64,000 nt of DNA from Prado023 sp963706885 (lineage in GTDB: Bacteria; Actinomycetota; Actinomycetes; S36-B12; CAIYMF01): the NCBI GenBank assembly GCA_963706885.1, contig CAVPNX010000008.1, positions 1-64,000 on the forward strand. The letters are read 5' to 3'. This document shows positions 27,073-37,466 of this stretch, one piece after another; position 1 is the stretch's first letter, and each line of letters starts with the position of its first letter. The notes under the pieces are model-generated. The model searched no databases. It was not told where the DNA came from and worked only from the letters and a program-made list of their open reading frames with translations. The translations under genes were made by a program, and so were the position numbers.

Positions 27073-27152
27073 AATCGCGTCGGGTTCCGGCGGATCGCGT
27101 TCGTCGGGACCCGACGCGATCCGCCCCCGATCCCAGCAGTCCCGACGTGATC
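27073..27152 (+). repeat. 80-bp palindromic repeat, copy D
   Basis: Fourth copy, same orientation, beginning 22 bp after the corrected stop of the PBP gene. Arms ATCGCGTCGGGT, ACCCGACGCGATC and TCCCGACGTGATC. Copies C and D bracket the PBP gene as direct repeats 2.06 kb apart. Confidence 0.8.
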
Positions 27153-27313
27153 CGGCGGTGGGTCAGGCGGGCGGCCGATCTCCGGGGGGACGCGGGGGGA
27201 ACGTCGGGTGAACGCTGCCGACCAGCTGGTCACCCAGTCGACATGAGGATGCCCCTCCCCTAGGCTGCCAGTCGGACGCAGATCCCCTGCGCCCGACCGA
27301 AACAGGAGACACC

Positions 27314-27634
27314 ATGGCTGAAGGCACACCCGTTCTGGACACGCTCGCCCTCATGACCGCAGCGTCGCTGGAGAACTGCGACCTCGACCCGCGCGAGTTG
27401 ATGATCGCCCGGATCGCTGCCCTTGCAGCGGTGGGCGCCCCCCCGGCGTCGTACCTTGCCAATGCGGGCACTGCGATGGACGTCGGCATCACCCTCGAGG
27501 ACGTCCAGGGCATCGTGGTCGCAGTCGCCCCAGTCATCGGCACGCCCCGGACCGTGGAGGCGACCAGCAGCATCCTCAGTGCGCTCGGCTTCGCGATCGC
27601 CGAGCTGGAGGCGGAGGCCGAGGCAGCCGAGTAG
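27314..27634 (+). CDS. Carboxymuconolactone decarboxylase-like (AhpD-fold) protein
   Basis: 106 residues, all helical: LDTLALMTAASLENCDLDPRELMIARIAALAAVGAPPASYL followed by GITLEDVQGIVVAVAPVIGTPR, the layout of small carboxymuconolactone decarboxylase-family proteins. The CxxC pair of AhpD-type peroxidase reductants is absent (only one Cys), so a redox role is doubtful. A CAGGAG ribosome-binding site lies eight bases before the ATG. Monocistronic. Confidence 0.75.
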   Translation: MAEGTPVLDTLALMTAASLENCDLDPRELMIARIAALAAVGAPPASYLANAGTAMDVGITLEDVQGIVVAVAPVIGTPRTVEATSSILSALGFAIAELEAEAEAAE

Positions 27635-27742
27635 TTCGCAGTCGATTCGGCCGATCTGGGCGGGGGGCGGTCGTCCCTCGCCCTCATCGGCGCACTGGGT
27701 CGACGTCGCCCAGGGCAGCTCGCAGGCCCGCTGGAGCGCGGA

Positions 27743-28195
27743 TCAGGGTTGCTTGCTGAGGGCGGCGTCGACCGCCTTCGTGATCCTGCCCACTCGGGTC
27801 TCGGTCTTCTTGGCGGTCTCGATCTGGCGTACCAGTTCCTTGCGGGCGGACGGGGCGAGGCGCTGCCAGCCGGCCGTGGCATCCGCCTGGGCGAGCGCGG
27901 CAGCCAGGTCCTCCGGGATCGCCACGTCCCGCGGGGCGGCGTCGACCTCAAGGGTCACCGGGACCGTCTGCTCGTCGGTGATCCCGGCGGCCGTTCGCTG
28001 CTCCTTGCTCAGGCCCACCAGGAACTGCTCGCCCATGCGTGCGACCGTCGAGCGGTAGGTGTGGCCGAGCACGGTGACCAGGACCGGTGGACGTCGCCCC
28101 GCTCCCAGTGCCTCAACGACGGCGTCGGGCACGACGATCCCCATCGTGTCCTTGGCTCCTCCGCGCACGAGCTGCGCCTCGAATGTGACGGCCAT
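27743..28195 (-). CDS. YdeI/OmpD-associated family protein with DUF1905 domain
   Basis: 150 residues in two parts. Residues 1-85 match DUF1905 (VTFEAQLVRGGAKDTMGIVVPDAVVEALGAG, then VTVLGHTYRSTVARMGEQFLVGL). The C-terminal 60 are a helical YdeI-like tail (DLAAALAQADATAGWQRLAPSARKELVRQIETAKKTETRVGRI). The family is widespread and cytoplasmic; its function is unknown. It stands alone on the minus strand. Confidence 0.85.
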   Translation of the reverse strand: MAVTFEAQLVRGGAKDTMGIVVPDAVVEALGAGRRPPVLVTVLGHTYRSTVARMGEQFLVGLSKEQRTAAGITDEQTVPVTLEVDAAPRDVAIPEDLAAALAQADATAGWQRLAPSARKELVRQIETAKKTETRVGRITKAVDAALSKQP

Positions 28196-28438
28196 CAGCC
28201 ACCTCCTCCCGGCGGGACTCTAGGGGCTGGACCGCTCCACACGCCCGGTCGGCACTGCTTCGGGGAGGCCCGATTCGAGGCGCACCTGAGGTGCGTCGTC
28301 CAGATAGCCCGAAGGCGATGGGTTCACGGACCGTTAGGTCACACAGGCGCGCGAGGGGCGGGCTCGGGGGCGGAGGGCGGGCGACCGGGCGGCGGGGGTG
28401 GGCGGCGAGCGGCACCCCCGCGGCGGGCGGGCGGGCGG

Positions 28439-28523
28439 CGGCGGGGGTGGGATTTGAACCCACGGTGGGTTGCCCCACGGCGGTTTTCAAGACCGCTGCC
28501 CTAGGCCACTAGGCGACCCCGCC
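28439..28523 (-). tRNA. tRNA-Ser (TGA)
   Basis: Cloverleaf on the minus strand with a long variable arm: acceptor GGCGGGG pairs with CCCCGCC, anticodon loop CTTGAAA with anticodon TGA, T-arm GTGGGTTCAAATCCCAC. CCA is not encoded. Very G/C-rich low-complexity sequence (28361-28440) adjoins its 3' end. Confidence 0.94.
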
Positions 28524-28653
28524 CTGGCTGGTGACCGCGCACGGACCACCAGCCGGGCCCCATCATCGCGCACCAGCGGTCGGACGGGAAACCCGGCACG
28601 CGCGCGGGCTCGGCCGTCGCGGCACGCTGGCGCTGCCACTACGGTGGGCACCC

Positions 28654-30012
28654 ATGGCCCGCGACATGCACACACACGACGAGCGGCTGACCCGCATGGT
28701 CCTCACCGCCATGCACGACCGCATCGCGATGGATCCCGTTCCCCTCGACCGGCCCGGCGATGTGCCCGCGCTCACCGCGCAGCTCGACGGCCTGATCACC
28801 GCGGAGGGAACCGACCCGCACCGCGTGATGGAGATGTGGACCGACGTGCTGGCCCCGCACGTGATGAGCTCGGACGCCTCGAACTTCCTGGCGTTCATTC
28901 CGGCTGCCCCCACCAAGGCCGCCCTGCTGTTCGACATGCTCGTGTCCGGCTCGAGCATCCAGGGGATCTCCGCCCTGGAGGCGGCCGGCGCGATCGCCGC
29001 GGAGAACCAGGTGCTGCGGCTCATCGCCGATCTCGCCGGACTGCCGGCCGGCGCCGGCGGGGTGTTCGTCTCCGGCGGGTCCGCGGGCAACCTCTCGGCC
29101 CTGACCGTCGCCCGTGATGTCGGCCGCTCACGCCGCGGGCTCGGCCGCGGCGACCTCACGCGGATCGCCGTCAGCGACCAGGCGCACTCGTCGATCAAGA
29201 ACGCACTGTCGATCCTGGACATGGCGGCCCTGGTCGTCCCCACCAACAACCACGTCCTGACCGGTCCGGCGCTCGCAGCCGCCCTGGACGCCGACCCGGA
29301 CCCCAGCAACGTCGTGGGCGTCGTGGCCACGTCGGGCACCACGAACGCCGGGATCATCGACGAGCTGGCCAGCATCGCCGAGGTCACCCGCGCGCGCGAC
29401 CTGTGGTTCCACGTCGACGGGGCGTACGGCGGCGGGGCACTGTTCGCCCCCTCGGTGCGCCCGCTCTACGCCGGCCTCGAGCACGCGGACTCGTTCATCG
29501 TCGACCCGCACAAGTGGATGTTCGCCCCCTACGACTGCGCCGCCCTGCTCTACCGCGAGCCGCGGCTGGCCAAGGCCGTGCACACCCAGGACGCCAGCTA
29601 CCTCGACGTCATCCACACCGACGACGACGAGTGGAACCCCAGTGACCTCGCCTACCACCTGACCCGCCGCGCCCGCGGGCTGCCGTTGTGGTTCTCGCTG
29701 GCGGTCTACGGCACCGATGCCTACGCCCGCGCCGTCGAGGCGTCGCTGGACCTCGCCCGCTGGACCGCCCGGCGGATCGATGCCAGCGCGCACCTCACCC
29801 TGCTGCGCGAGCCGACCCTGTCGATCGTGCTGTTCGAGCGCGACGGCTGGGAGCCCGCCGACTACGACCGCTGGGCCGCGGAACTCCTCGACGACCAGGT
29901 CGCGCTGGTGACCTCCACGAAGTGGGAGGGCCGCACGGTCGGCCGCCTCGTGTTCCTGCACCCCAGGACGACCCACGAACTGGTGGATCAGGTCCTCGAC
30001 GCGATGGCCTGA
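28654..30012 (+). CDS. Pyridoxal-phosphate-dependent decarboxylase (aromatic amino acid/glutamate group II family)
   Basis: 452 residues of the group II decarboxylase fold. Visible are FVSGGSAGNLSAL (cofactor phosphate site), HSSIKNALSIL, TSGTTNAG, WFHVDGAYGGGALF (Asp that contacts the pyridine nitrogen) and FIVDPHKWMFAPYDC with the Schiff-base Lys at about 287. It probably decarboxylates an amino acid to an amine; aromatic versus acidic substrate cannot be decided. The ATG at 28654 gives a family-typical length. The 3' flank has a degenerate GCCTGAG-RYCGTCAG repetition (30007-30062). Confidence 0.88.
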   Translation: MARDMHTHDERLTRMVLTAMHDRIAMDPVPLDRPGDVPALTAQLDGLITAEGTDPHRVMEMWTDVLAPHVMSSDASNFLAFIPAAPTKAALLFDMLVSGSSIQGISALEAAGAIAAENQVLRLIADLAGLPAGAGGVFVSGGSAGNLSALTVARDVGRSRRGLGRGDLTRIAVSDQAHSSIKNALSILDMAALVVPTNNHVLTGPALAAALDADPDPSNVVGVVATSGTTNAGIIDELASIAEVTRARDLWFHVDGAYGGGALFAPSVRPLYAGLEHADSFIVDPHKWMFAPYDCAALLYREPRLAKAVHTQDASYLDVIHTDDDEWNPSDLAYHLTRRARGLPLWFSLAVYGTDAYARAVEASLDLARWTARRIDASAHLTLLREPTLSIVLFERDGWEPADYDRWAAELLDDQVALVTSTKWEGRTVGRLVFLHPRTTHELVDQVLDAMA

Positions 30013-30180
30013 GGCCGCCGGGTTGGCCTGAGACCGTCAGCTCGCCTGAGGTCGTCAGGCTCACCTGGGGCGGCACGTTCTCCGAGGCTGACCGTGTGCG
30101 CCTCCGTCAGGTTCGCCGCGGTTGACCGCGTTGCCTGAGGACCTTCCGATCCGTCGACGCAGTTCGGCGCCCGTCCTCGG

Positions 30181-30405
30181 TCAGCCCGCGGGGTCGACGA
30201 TCGGGATGGCGCAGGAGCCGTCCGCGCAGGCGTCACCACTGTCGACCGAGCCCAGCATGGTCAGGCCGGCGCCCGGAGTGTTCACCGGCGCAGGGACGGG
30301 CCCCTGCGCATCACCCCATGCCCCAGCCGCTGCCGCCGCGCTGCCCGCCGCGCTGCCCGCCGGGTCGGAACTCACCGCGACAGCGGCCGTGTCGTGCCCG
30401 GTCAT
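30181..30405 (-). CDS. Small hypothetical protein coupled to the DsbA-like gene
   Basis: 74 residues, Ala/Gly/Pro-rich, with a conserved-looking end DSGDACADGSCAIPIVDPAG carrying two cysteines five residues apart. The ATG overlaps the stop of the DsbA-family gene as ATGA, so it is translated by coupling. No signal peptide or membrane helix is apparent. Function unknown; the cysteine pair makes it a possible client or partner of the oxidoreductase. That the frame is real rests mainly on the overlap and the non-random C-terminus. Confidence 0.55.
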   Translation of the reverse strand: MTGHDTAAVAVSSDPAGSAAGSAAAAAGAWGDAQGPVPAPVNTPGAGLTMLGSVDSGDACADGSCAIPIVDPAG

Positions 30406-31061
30406 CGTTGGCCCACACGGTCGCCGGCGGCCTGCGCCAGGGCCTGGGCGAAGGTCTCGGGCGGCTGGGCACCGGAGATCCCGTAGCGCCCGTCGATCAC
30501 GTAGAACGGCACACCGGAGATCCCGTAGGCACGGGCCTGGTCGATGTCCGCCTGGACGGCGTGCGCGTACGTCCCGGCGTCGAGGGCCTCGAGCACCTCA
30601 TCGCGGTCCAGGCCCACCTCGACCGCCATGTCCGCCAACTGCCCGGGGTCGCCGACGTTGCGGCCCTCGACGAAGTAGGCACTCAGCAGCCGCTCCTTCA
30701 TGGGCTCCTGCACCCCGCGGGCCTTGGCCAGGTGGAGCAGTTCGTGGGCCTTGAGCGTCCGGGTCTGGACCACCGCGTGGAAGTCGGCGTCGATGCCCTC
30801 GGCGTTGGCCAACCCGGTGACCTGCTCGATCATCTGGTGGACCTGGGCCTCGGGGATCCCCCTGAGCCCGTGCAGGTAGTCGATCACCGACCCGCTGAAG
30901 TCCGCGGGCAGGTCCGGGGAGAGCTCGAAGGAGCGGTACTCGACCTCGATCTCCTGATCGCCGCCAGCCTCACGGTACTGGCGCACCCCCTCGGCGAACC
31001 GGCGCTTGCCGATGTAGCACCACGGGCAGGCCACATCGGACCAGACCTCAACCTTCACCAC
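30402..31061 (-). CDS. DsbA family oxidoreductase (FrnE-like)
   Basis: About 219 residues with a thioredoxin fold: the CPWC active site at residues 12-15 (VWSDVACPWCYIGKRRF), an inserted helical domain, and the cis-Pro loop GISGVPFYVIDG near the C-terminus. No signal peptide is seen, so it should act in the cytoplasm as in FrnE-type proteins, which isomerise or reduce disulfides or conjugate thiols. An AAGGAG precedes the clustered GTG starts (31058/31061). Confidence 0.88.
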   Translation of the reverse strand: MVKVEVWSDVACPWCYIGKRRFAEGVRQYREAGGDQEIEVEYRSFELSPDLPADFSGSVIDYLHGLRGIPEAQVHQMIEQVTGLANAEGIDADFHAVVQTRTLKAHELLHLAKARGVQEPMKERLLSAYFVEGRNVGDPGQLADMAVEVGLDRDEVLEALDAGTYAHAVQADIDQARAYGISGVPFYVIDGRYGISGAQPPETFAQALAQAAGDRVGQR

Positions 31062-31156
31062 GACCACTCCTTGAACCAGCAACTACCACCATTGGAGCAC
31101 GGATGCTGCCAGTGGGCAAACGAACCCACTGGGCCGACGTCCGGCCCACCCGCGCG

Positions 31157-31245
31157 CAGACCCTCCGCCCGTACGCGCAGACCCTCCCGTTCGGTGCGGA
31201 CCCTCCCGTTCAGATGGGAGGGTCTGTACGAAACCGGAGGGTCTG
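31157..31245. repeat. Phased array of CAGACCCTCC sites, three forward and two inverted
   Basis: CAGACCCTCC or CGGACCCTCC occurs at 31157, 31178 and 31197, and its inverse GGAGGGTCTG at 31217 and 31236. Spacing is 19-21 bp throughout, about two helical turns. Inner and outer copies can form nested hairpins, for example CAGACCCTCCC with GGGAGGGTCTG. It lies between the enoyl-CoA hydratase stop and the DsbA-like start; it may be a multi-site operator or a terminator/attenuator. Confidence 0.7.
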
Positions 31246-31344
31246 TGCCTGCAGCTGGCGGCGCTCGGGAGGGGGCCAATGCCGGCCGGCGGGCGGGGTG
31301 GCGATCCCGGGGTGGCCGAGTGGCGAGGGCGGCGCGGCGCGGCG

Positions 31345-32252
31345 TCAGCCCTTCGGGACCCAGGGGGCGGGCTGGCGGGAGAGGAACGCCATCATCCCCG
31401 CGGCCGCCTCCGGGGAGGCGAACAGCCGCGCGGACAGGGCGGCGGTGTGCGCGAAGCCCTCCTCGCGGGTCATCCCCGGGACGACGCGGAGCAGGTCCTT
31501 CGTCTGCGTCAGGGCCTCGGGACCCCCGGCCACCAGGGAGGTGACCCACGAATCGACCGCACCATCGAGCTCGTCGTCGGCGACCACGCGATTGACCATG
31601 CCCGCCGCCACCATCCGCGCCGCCGGGACGCGGTCCCCGGTCAGCAGGAGCTCCTGGGAGTCCGCGCGGTGCATCCGCGCCAGGCAGACCACGCTGATGA
31701 CCGCGGGCGCCAGCCCGAGGCGCACCTCCGAGAACGCGAACTTCGCGGACTCCGCCGCCACGGAGAGGTCAGCGGCCGCGACCAGGCCGTTCCCACCACC
31801 TGCCACGTGCCCCTGCACCCGCGCGATCACGGGCTTGGGGTTGTCCAGGATCGCGGTGAGGACCTCGACCAGCGCCGCAGGACCGGAGCCGGTGAACGAC
31901 GCGGCATCGGCCGCCGAGGCCCCCCGCAGGTCCGCCCCCGAGCAGAACGTGTTGCCCGAGCCGGTCAGCACGATGACCCGCACACCGGGGTCGGCCCCGG
32001 CGGTGCGCAGGTGCTCGGCCAGCAGCCCCATCCCCGAGGCCGTGAGCATGTTCCGCGCGTCGGGACGGTTCATCGTGATGGTGGCCACCTGGCCGTCGAC
32101 CTCGAGGAGCACCTCCGGGGCCGGCGGCACCGGCAGCTCGGGCGCCACCGGCGCTCGCGGCCCCCGACCCACCACCGGCACCCGGGCCCTGAGCGTCGAC
32201 CGGGGCACCGGCAGCCCCGGGCCGCCCGAACCCGACGTGCTCGGCGCCTGGC

Positions 32253-32256
<4 letters not shown>
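31345..32256 (-). CDS. Enoyl-CoA hydratase/isomerase family protein
   Basis: About 303 residues: a crotonase domain behind an unusual Pro/Arg-rich N-terminal extension of about 45 residues. Core motifs are ATITMNRPDARN, GSGNTFCSGADLRG (oxyanion hole) and ARVQGHVAGGGNGLVAAADLSVA, with the catalytic-type Glu in FAFSEVRLGLAP. It probably hydrates or isomerises an unsaturated acyl-CoA in the adjacent catabolic pathway. The GTG at 32256 overlaps the acyl-CoA dehydrogenase stop as GTGA; a GTG at 32268 is also possible. Last gene of the tetR-acd-ech operon. Confidence 0.88.
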
Positions 32257-33419
<1,163 letters not shown>

Positions 33420-33420
<1 letters not shown>

Positions 33421-34190
33421 CAGGACTCCTTGCGTGGGGCGGATCGTTGCGCCGCTCGGGGAGCGGGACGGGGAGTTGGCCGCGGAGCAGTCCGGGGAGC
33501 CCGGGCTGCGGTGGCGGGCGGGCGGGCGCCTGCCGGGGGGCGGGCGCCTGCCGCGGGCGGGCGGGACTGGGAGGGCAGCTGGCCACCGGCCATCGCGATG
33601 CGGGCGGGCATGCCCAGGCCGCGCACCCAGAGCTGGGTCAACGTGCGGGTGGCGAGGGCCTCGTCGTGGACCTCGCCTCTTCCCAGCCAGTGCGCTGCGA
33701 AGCCCTCGACCATCCCGCACAGCGCCGCAGCCGAGGTCTGGGCGTCCAGGTCCGGGGCAGCCAGGCCCTCCTCCTGGAGCTTGCGGATGGCCGTGGCGAC
33801 ACGCGCCACGTGCGTGCGACGCAGGTCGAGCAGGACGTCGGCGAACCGGGAGTCGCCGGCCGAGGCCTCCTGCGCCACCTGCAGCAGCTGCGCGTGGCTG
33901 CGGTACCCGTCGAGGTAGGCGCGGTTCGCCGCGTCCACGCGGGCGATCGGATCGCGCAGGCGGGGCACGGTCATCGCCTCGTGGAGGTCGGTGCGCACGG
34001 CGGCGAGCACCGCGAGCAGGACGTCCTCCTTGGTGTCGAAGTACGTGTAGACGGTGCCGTGGGCGACCCCGGCGGCGTCGGCGAGGTCGCCCATCCGGGT
34101 GCCGGCGAAGCCCCGCTCGGCGAACACCTCGCGCGCGGCGGCCACGAGCTTGTCCCGGGTCGCCTGCCCCCGGGCCGTCAGCGGCCTCAT
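33420..34190 (-). CDS. TetR family transcriptional regulator
   Basis: 256 residues. The N-terminal HTH is clear: RDKLVAAAREVFAERGFAGTRMGDLADAAGVAHGTVYTYFDTKEDVL. A ligand-binding helical domain runs to about residue 205. The last 50 residues form an unusual tail rich in Pro, Ala and Arg (ARPPAGARPPATAARAP...), likely disordered. It is first in the operon tetR-acd-ech. The start codon is immediately preceded by a double palindromic operator that also occurs at the acyl-CoA carboxylase gene, so it probably represses both operons and is released by an acyl-CoA or terpenoid intermediate. Confidence 0.9.
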
Positions 34191-34231
34191 GAACCTGACG
34201 CTAGCGTCAAGTTGACACCAGCGTCAAGTTC
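34191..34231 (-). promoter_or_regulatory. TetR double operator overlapping a leaderless-type promoter
   Basis: It begins at the base next to the tetR ATG. Two overlapping palindromes share a half site: AACYTGACG-N4-CGTCAAGTT and TTGAC-N6-GTCAA. On the minus strand TTGACG, an 18-bp spacer and TAGCGT (a TANNNT -10) end seven bases before the ATG, predicting a leaderless mRNA. A nearly identical 41-bp sequence lies at 44373-44413. Confidence 0.8.
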
Positions 34232-34895
34232 GTACCTGCGTCCCGATCGGTCCGCGCCGAGAGCTGTTGCCCGCACCCGGGCCGTCCGCACCGGCCGGCC
34301 GGCACTGTCACCTGGCAGGCCCGGGACGTCGCCACGGCAGCGGTGGGTGCGGTGCGCTGGCGCAACTGGCCACCACCGCGGCACAACCGCCCGGAGCTGC
34401 ACCTCAGCGCGCACTCCCACCCCGGATCACCCGGCCGGCCCTGTCACTCGGCCGGCACTTCACCGCAGCCCAGCTGGCCCGCCCCAGCACCAGCGGCCAT
34501 CACCCCACGCGGCGGCCGGTCACGTCGGCCACGGCCCAACCGCGCGGCAGCATTCCGCCTGAGCAGCACCGGGCTCGTCGCCGACCTCGCGGGGGTTCCG
34601 GTCGTTACCGGGAAGGTCTTCACGCCCGCAACCCATCCTTGCGCCCGTTCCGGTTGGAAGAACCTCAACTACTGGGCGCTATTCGACCGGACCGGGCGCG
34701 AGGTCGGCCGCGCCGTGCCCACACGTCCCGCCCACGTCCGCGTATCGACCGGACCGGGCGCGAGGTTCGGGGGTCTCCCCGCGGATGCCATCCGGGGCTC
34801 TCCGCGCGCCCCTCTGGGGCTTCCTCCGCCCACCCATCCGGGACCCCAACTCCCAGGCGCGCCGGTTCCCGGCAGCACCAGCCGCCCTGTGGCTG
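34232..34895. other. Gene-free region between tetR and the AtuA-family gene
   Basis: 660 bp with no supported coding frame on either strand. The only structures noted are CCGGCCGGC-rich patches (34290-34460) and a 22-bp direct repeat at 34683-34704 and 34745-34766 (core TCGACCGGACCGGG), spaced 62 bp. The AtuA-family gene runs toward tetR on the same strand, so a terminator is expected here, but none was recognised. Confidence 0.5.
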
Positions 34896-36789
34896 TCAGC
34901 GGATCCGGCGGGCGCGCAGGTGCTCGGCGAGGCCCTTGGCCTGGGGATCCAGGGACGTGGAGTCCGCGACGCCGCTGCCGAGCAGCCCGCGGATCACGAC
35001 GTTCACCGCCCGCAGGTTCGGCAGCGGGTACACGTCGACGGCCAGGTCAGCGGCCTCCGGGAGCAGCTCGCGGACCTTGTCCGGGGTGAGCCACGACTCC
35101 AGCCAGACGTACTGGGCAGCCACCGCGGACTCATCCAGCCCCGCGCTCGGCCCGACACCGGGTTCGGGGATCCACACCCCCACGTTGGCGTTGCCGCCCT
35201 TGTCCCCGGAGCGCGCACCCACGACATCGCCGAGCACGGTTCCCTCCACGTACCCGAAGTCCGCGGTCACCGCCACCCACTGGCGATCCCGAAGGTGCCC
35301 CTGCCCCGCCGGCCGCCGCCCGCGCGGGAGCCGCTGCGGATCGCGCCTGCAACCACTCGACCGGCTCGCCGTCCACCGTCACCGCGACCTGGACCTCGGA
35401 CCGGTCGATGAGAGTCGGCCAGTAGATGCCGTACGCGGTGCCCTCGGCCGGTGGGGCCGTCGGGAACATGCCGGGGTAGGCGCCGAGCGCGGACTCCACG
35501 ACGGCGGTCGTGAACGGCTTGCCCACCTTGCGCTGGTCGACGTCCTTGACGGTGATCCGCAGGTGGCCCTGCGCAGCTGCGGTCGTGGCCGGGTCCTCGG
35601 CGGCCACGTCGTCGAACGCCACGTGCAGGGCGCTGACGTCCAGGGTGCTGGCCCCGGCGAGGTCCCGCGGGCTCGGCGCGGGACGGCCCGCGGCCGGGTC
35701 GCCCAGGGCCTCGGCCAGGCCCACGCCGGCGACCATCCGCAGCGCGAGGTCCGCCTTGGCCCCGGCATCGCGACCGGTGAGCACCAACGACATCGTGTTG
35801 CGGAACCCGGCGAACAGGTTGACCGCGACCTTCAGCTTCTCCGGGGCCGGCGCACCACGGACCCCGCTGATCCGCACCCGATCCGGGCCGACCGGGCTCA
35901 GCGCGATCGTGTCGAAGAGCGCGGTCACATCCGGGTTGGCGTACTCCGGGCCGGCGATCTCGTAGACCAGCTGCGAGGTCACCGTCCCGACGGAGACCAG
36001 CCCACCGGACCCGGTCGGCTTGGTGATCACGCTGGACCCGTCGGCGGCCACCTCCGCGATCGGGAAGCCCGCGGGCCACGACGGGACCTCGGTGAAGAAC
36101 GAGTAGTTGCCGCCGGTGGCCTGCGCGCCGCACTCGATGACGTGGCCGGCGGCCACCGCCCCGGCCAGCCGGTCGAGGGCGACCGGGTCGCCCGCTGCTG
36201 CGTCCGCGTACGACCAGCCGTGCCACCACGCCGCCGGGCCGATCACCAGGGCCGCATCGGTGATCCGCCCCGTGATCACCACGTCTGCGCCGGCCGCGAG
36301 CGCAGCGGTGACCGGCTCCCCGCCGAGGTAGGCGTTGGCCGTGATCGGGGTGCGCCCGGCCAGGGCCTCCCCGGTGTCCAGGTGCGCGAAGCCCTCCGGA
36401 CGTGAGCTGATGATCGGCAGGACGTTGTCGCCGGTGACCACGCCGATCCGCGGCGTCAGCCCCAGCCGGCCGGCCAGCTCGCCCAGGGCATCGGCACAGC
36501 CCTGCGGGTCCAGCCCGCCCGCGTTGCTGACCACGCGGATCCCGCGGTCCAGGCACGTGCCGAGGACCTGCTCCATCTGGGTCAGGAAGGTCCGGGCGTA
36601 CCCCGAGCCAGCGCCGTGCTTCATCCGTTGGCGGGCCAGGATCAGCATGGTCAGCTCGGCCAGCCAGTCGCCGGTGAGGACGTCGATCTCCCCGGACTCG
36701 ACGAGCTCCGCGGCGGCCGACATGCGGTCGCCGAGGAACCCCGAGCAGTTGCCGATCCGGACCGGGCCACGTGCTGCTGCATCCACCAT
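34896..36789 (-). pseudogene. Acyclic terpene utilization AtuA family protein (DUF1446), one frameshift
   Basis: Corrected for one extra base in the G4 run at 35304-35307, this is about 630 residues. The DUF1446 part (VRIGNCSGFLGDRMSAAAELVESGEIDVLTGDWLAELTMLIL, VVSNAGGLDP, ADVVITGRITDAAL) spans roughly residues 1-450. A C-terminal ferredoxin-fold AtuA domain follows (VLGDVVGARSGDKGGNANVGVWIP). AtuA is required for citronellol/geraniol catabolism in Pseudomonas, with unknown biochemical role. The break sits just before the C-terminal domain, so a natural split into two genes cannot be excluded, but the corrected reading restores a continuous QGHLRDRQWVAVTADFGYVEG. Confidence 0.82.
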
Positions 36790-36842
36790 TCGGGCAGTAT
36801 GGCCCAGCCCGTGGGCGGTCCCACCGGGGGGTGGCGCGCGGC

Positions 36843-37439
36843 TCACGCCTCAGCGAACTCCTCGGAGTCGTACACCTCGATCGTGGTCCCGTCAGGCCAC
36901 TGCCCCGGGGCAAGTCCCGCCTTGCGCCATAGCGCGGTGAGGAAGCCCGACGGATCGGGCAGCTGCTCCCAGACGGCGGGCAGGAAGGTCGCGCGGTGGC
37001 GGCCCGCCGCGACGACCAGCCCCCGGCCGACCGGGACGCGGGCGAGCAGGTCGTCGTACCCGGCGCACGCGAACGGCCGGGTCGGGGACAGCACGGAGAT
37101 GTCGATGACCATCCCGCGTGCGCGCTCGCGGGTCATCGGCGGGAACCGGGGGTCGCGGAAGGCCGCATCGAACGCGTGCTCAGCGACATCGGCGATCAGC
37201 GGCTGGCGCGCCGCCAGGGACCCGATGCACCCCAGCAGCTCGCCGGAGGCCGAGCGCAGGGTGACGAACGCCGCGCCCGGCTCGCGCAGGACCGGGTCGG
37301 AGGCGGGCCACCGATCAGCCTCGAACCGGGGCCGACGCTGGGTCGACAACGCCTCCTGGATGGTCGCCCGGGCGACCCGGAGCAGGGACGGCGCGGGACT
37401 CCGGCGCGATCCGGACAACGTCCGGCGCACCGCGGACAC
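36843..37439 (-). CDS. amrA: AmmeMemoRadiSam system protein A (AMMECR1 family)
   Basis: 198 residues. AMMECR1 features are visible: AAFVTLRSASGELLGCIGSLAARQPLIADVAEHAFDAAFRDPRFPPM, then MVIDISVLSPTRPF and VVAAGRHRATFLPAVWEQLPDPSGFLTALWRKAGL. The family is conserved from archaea to humans but its biochemistry is not established. It is last in the order radical SAM - MEMO - AMMECR1. The GTG at 37439 lies 27 bp after the MEMO stop. Confidence 0.9.
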   Translation of the reverse strand: MSAVRRTLSGSRRSPAPSLLRVARATIQEALSTQRRPRFEADRWPASDPVLREPGAAFVTLRSASGELLGCIGSLAARQPLIADVAEHAFDAAFRDPRFPPMTRERARGMVIDISVLSPTRPFACAGYDDLLARVPVGRGLVVAAGRHRATFLPAVWEQLPDPSGFLTALWRKAGLAPGQWPDGTTIEVYDSEEFAEA

Positions 37440-37466
37440 CAGCGTCTCGGGTCCTGCCCGTCGCGC

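Noticed and set aside
31157..31245. CRISPR-like repeat array
   Set aside because: Repeats are only 10 bp, occur in both orientations with about 10-bp spacers, and no cas genes are present.
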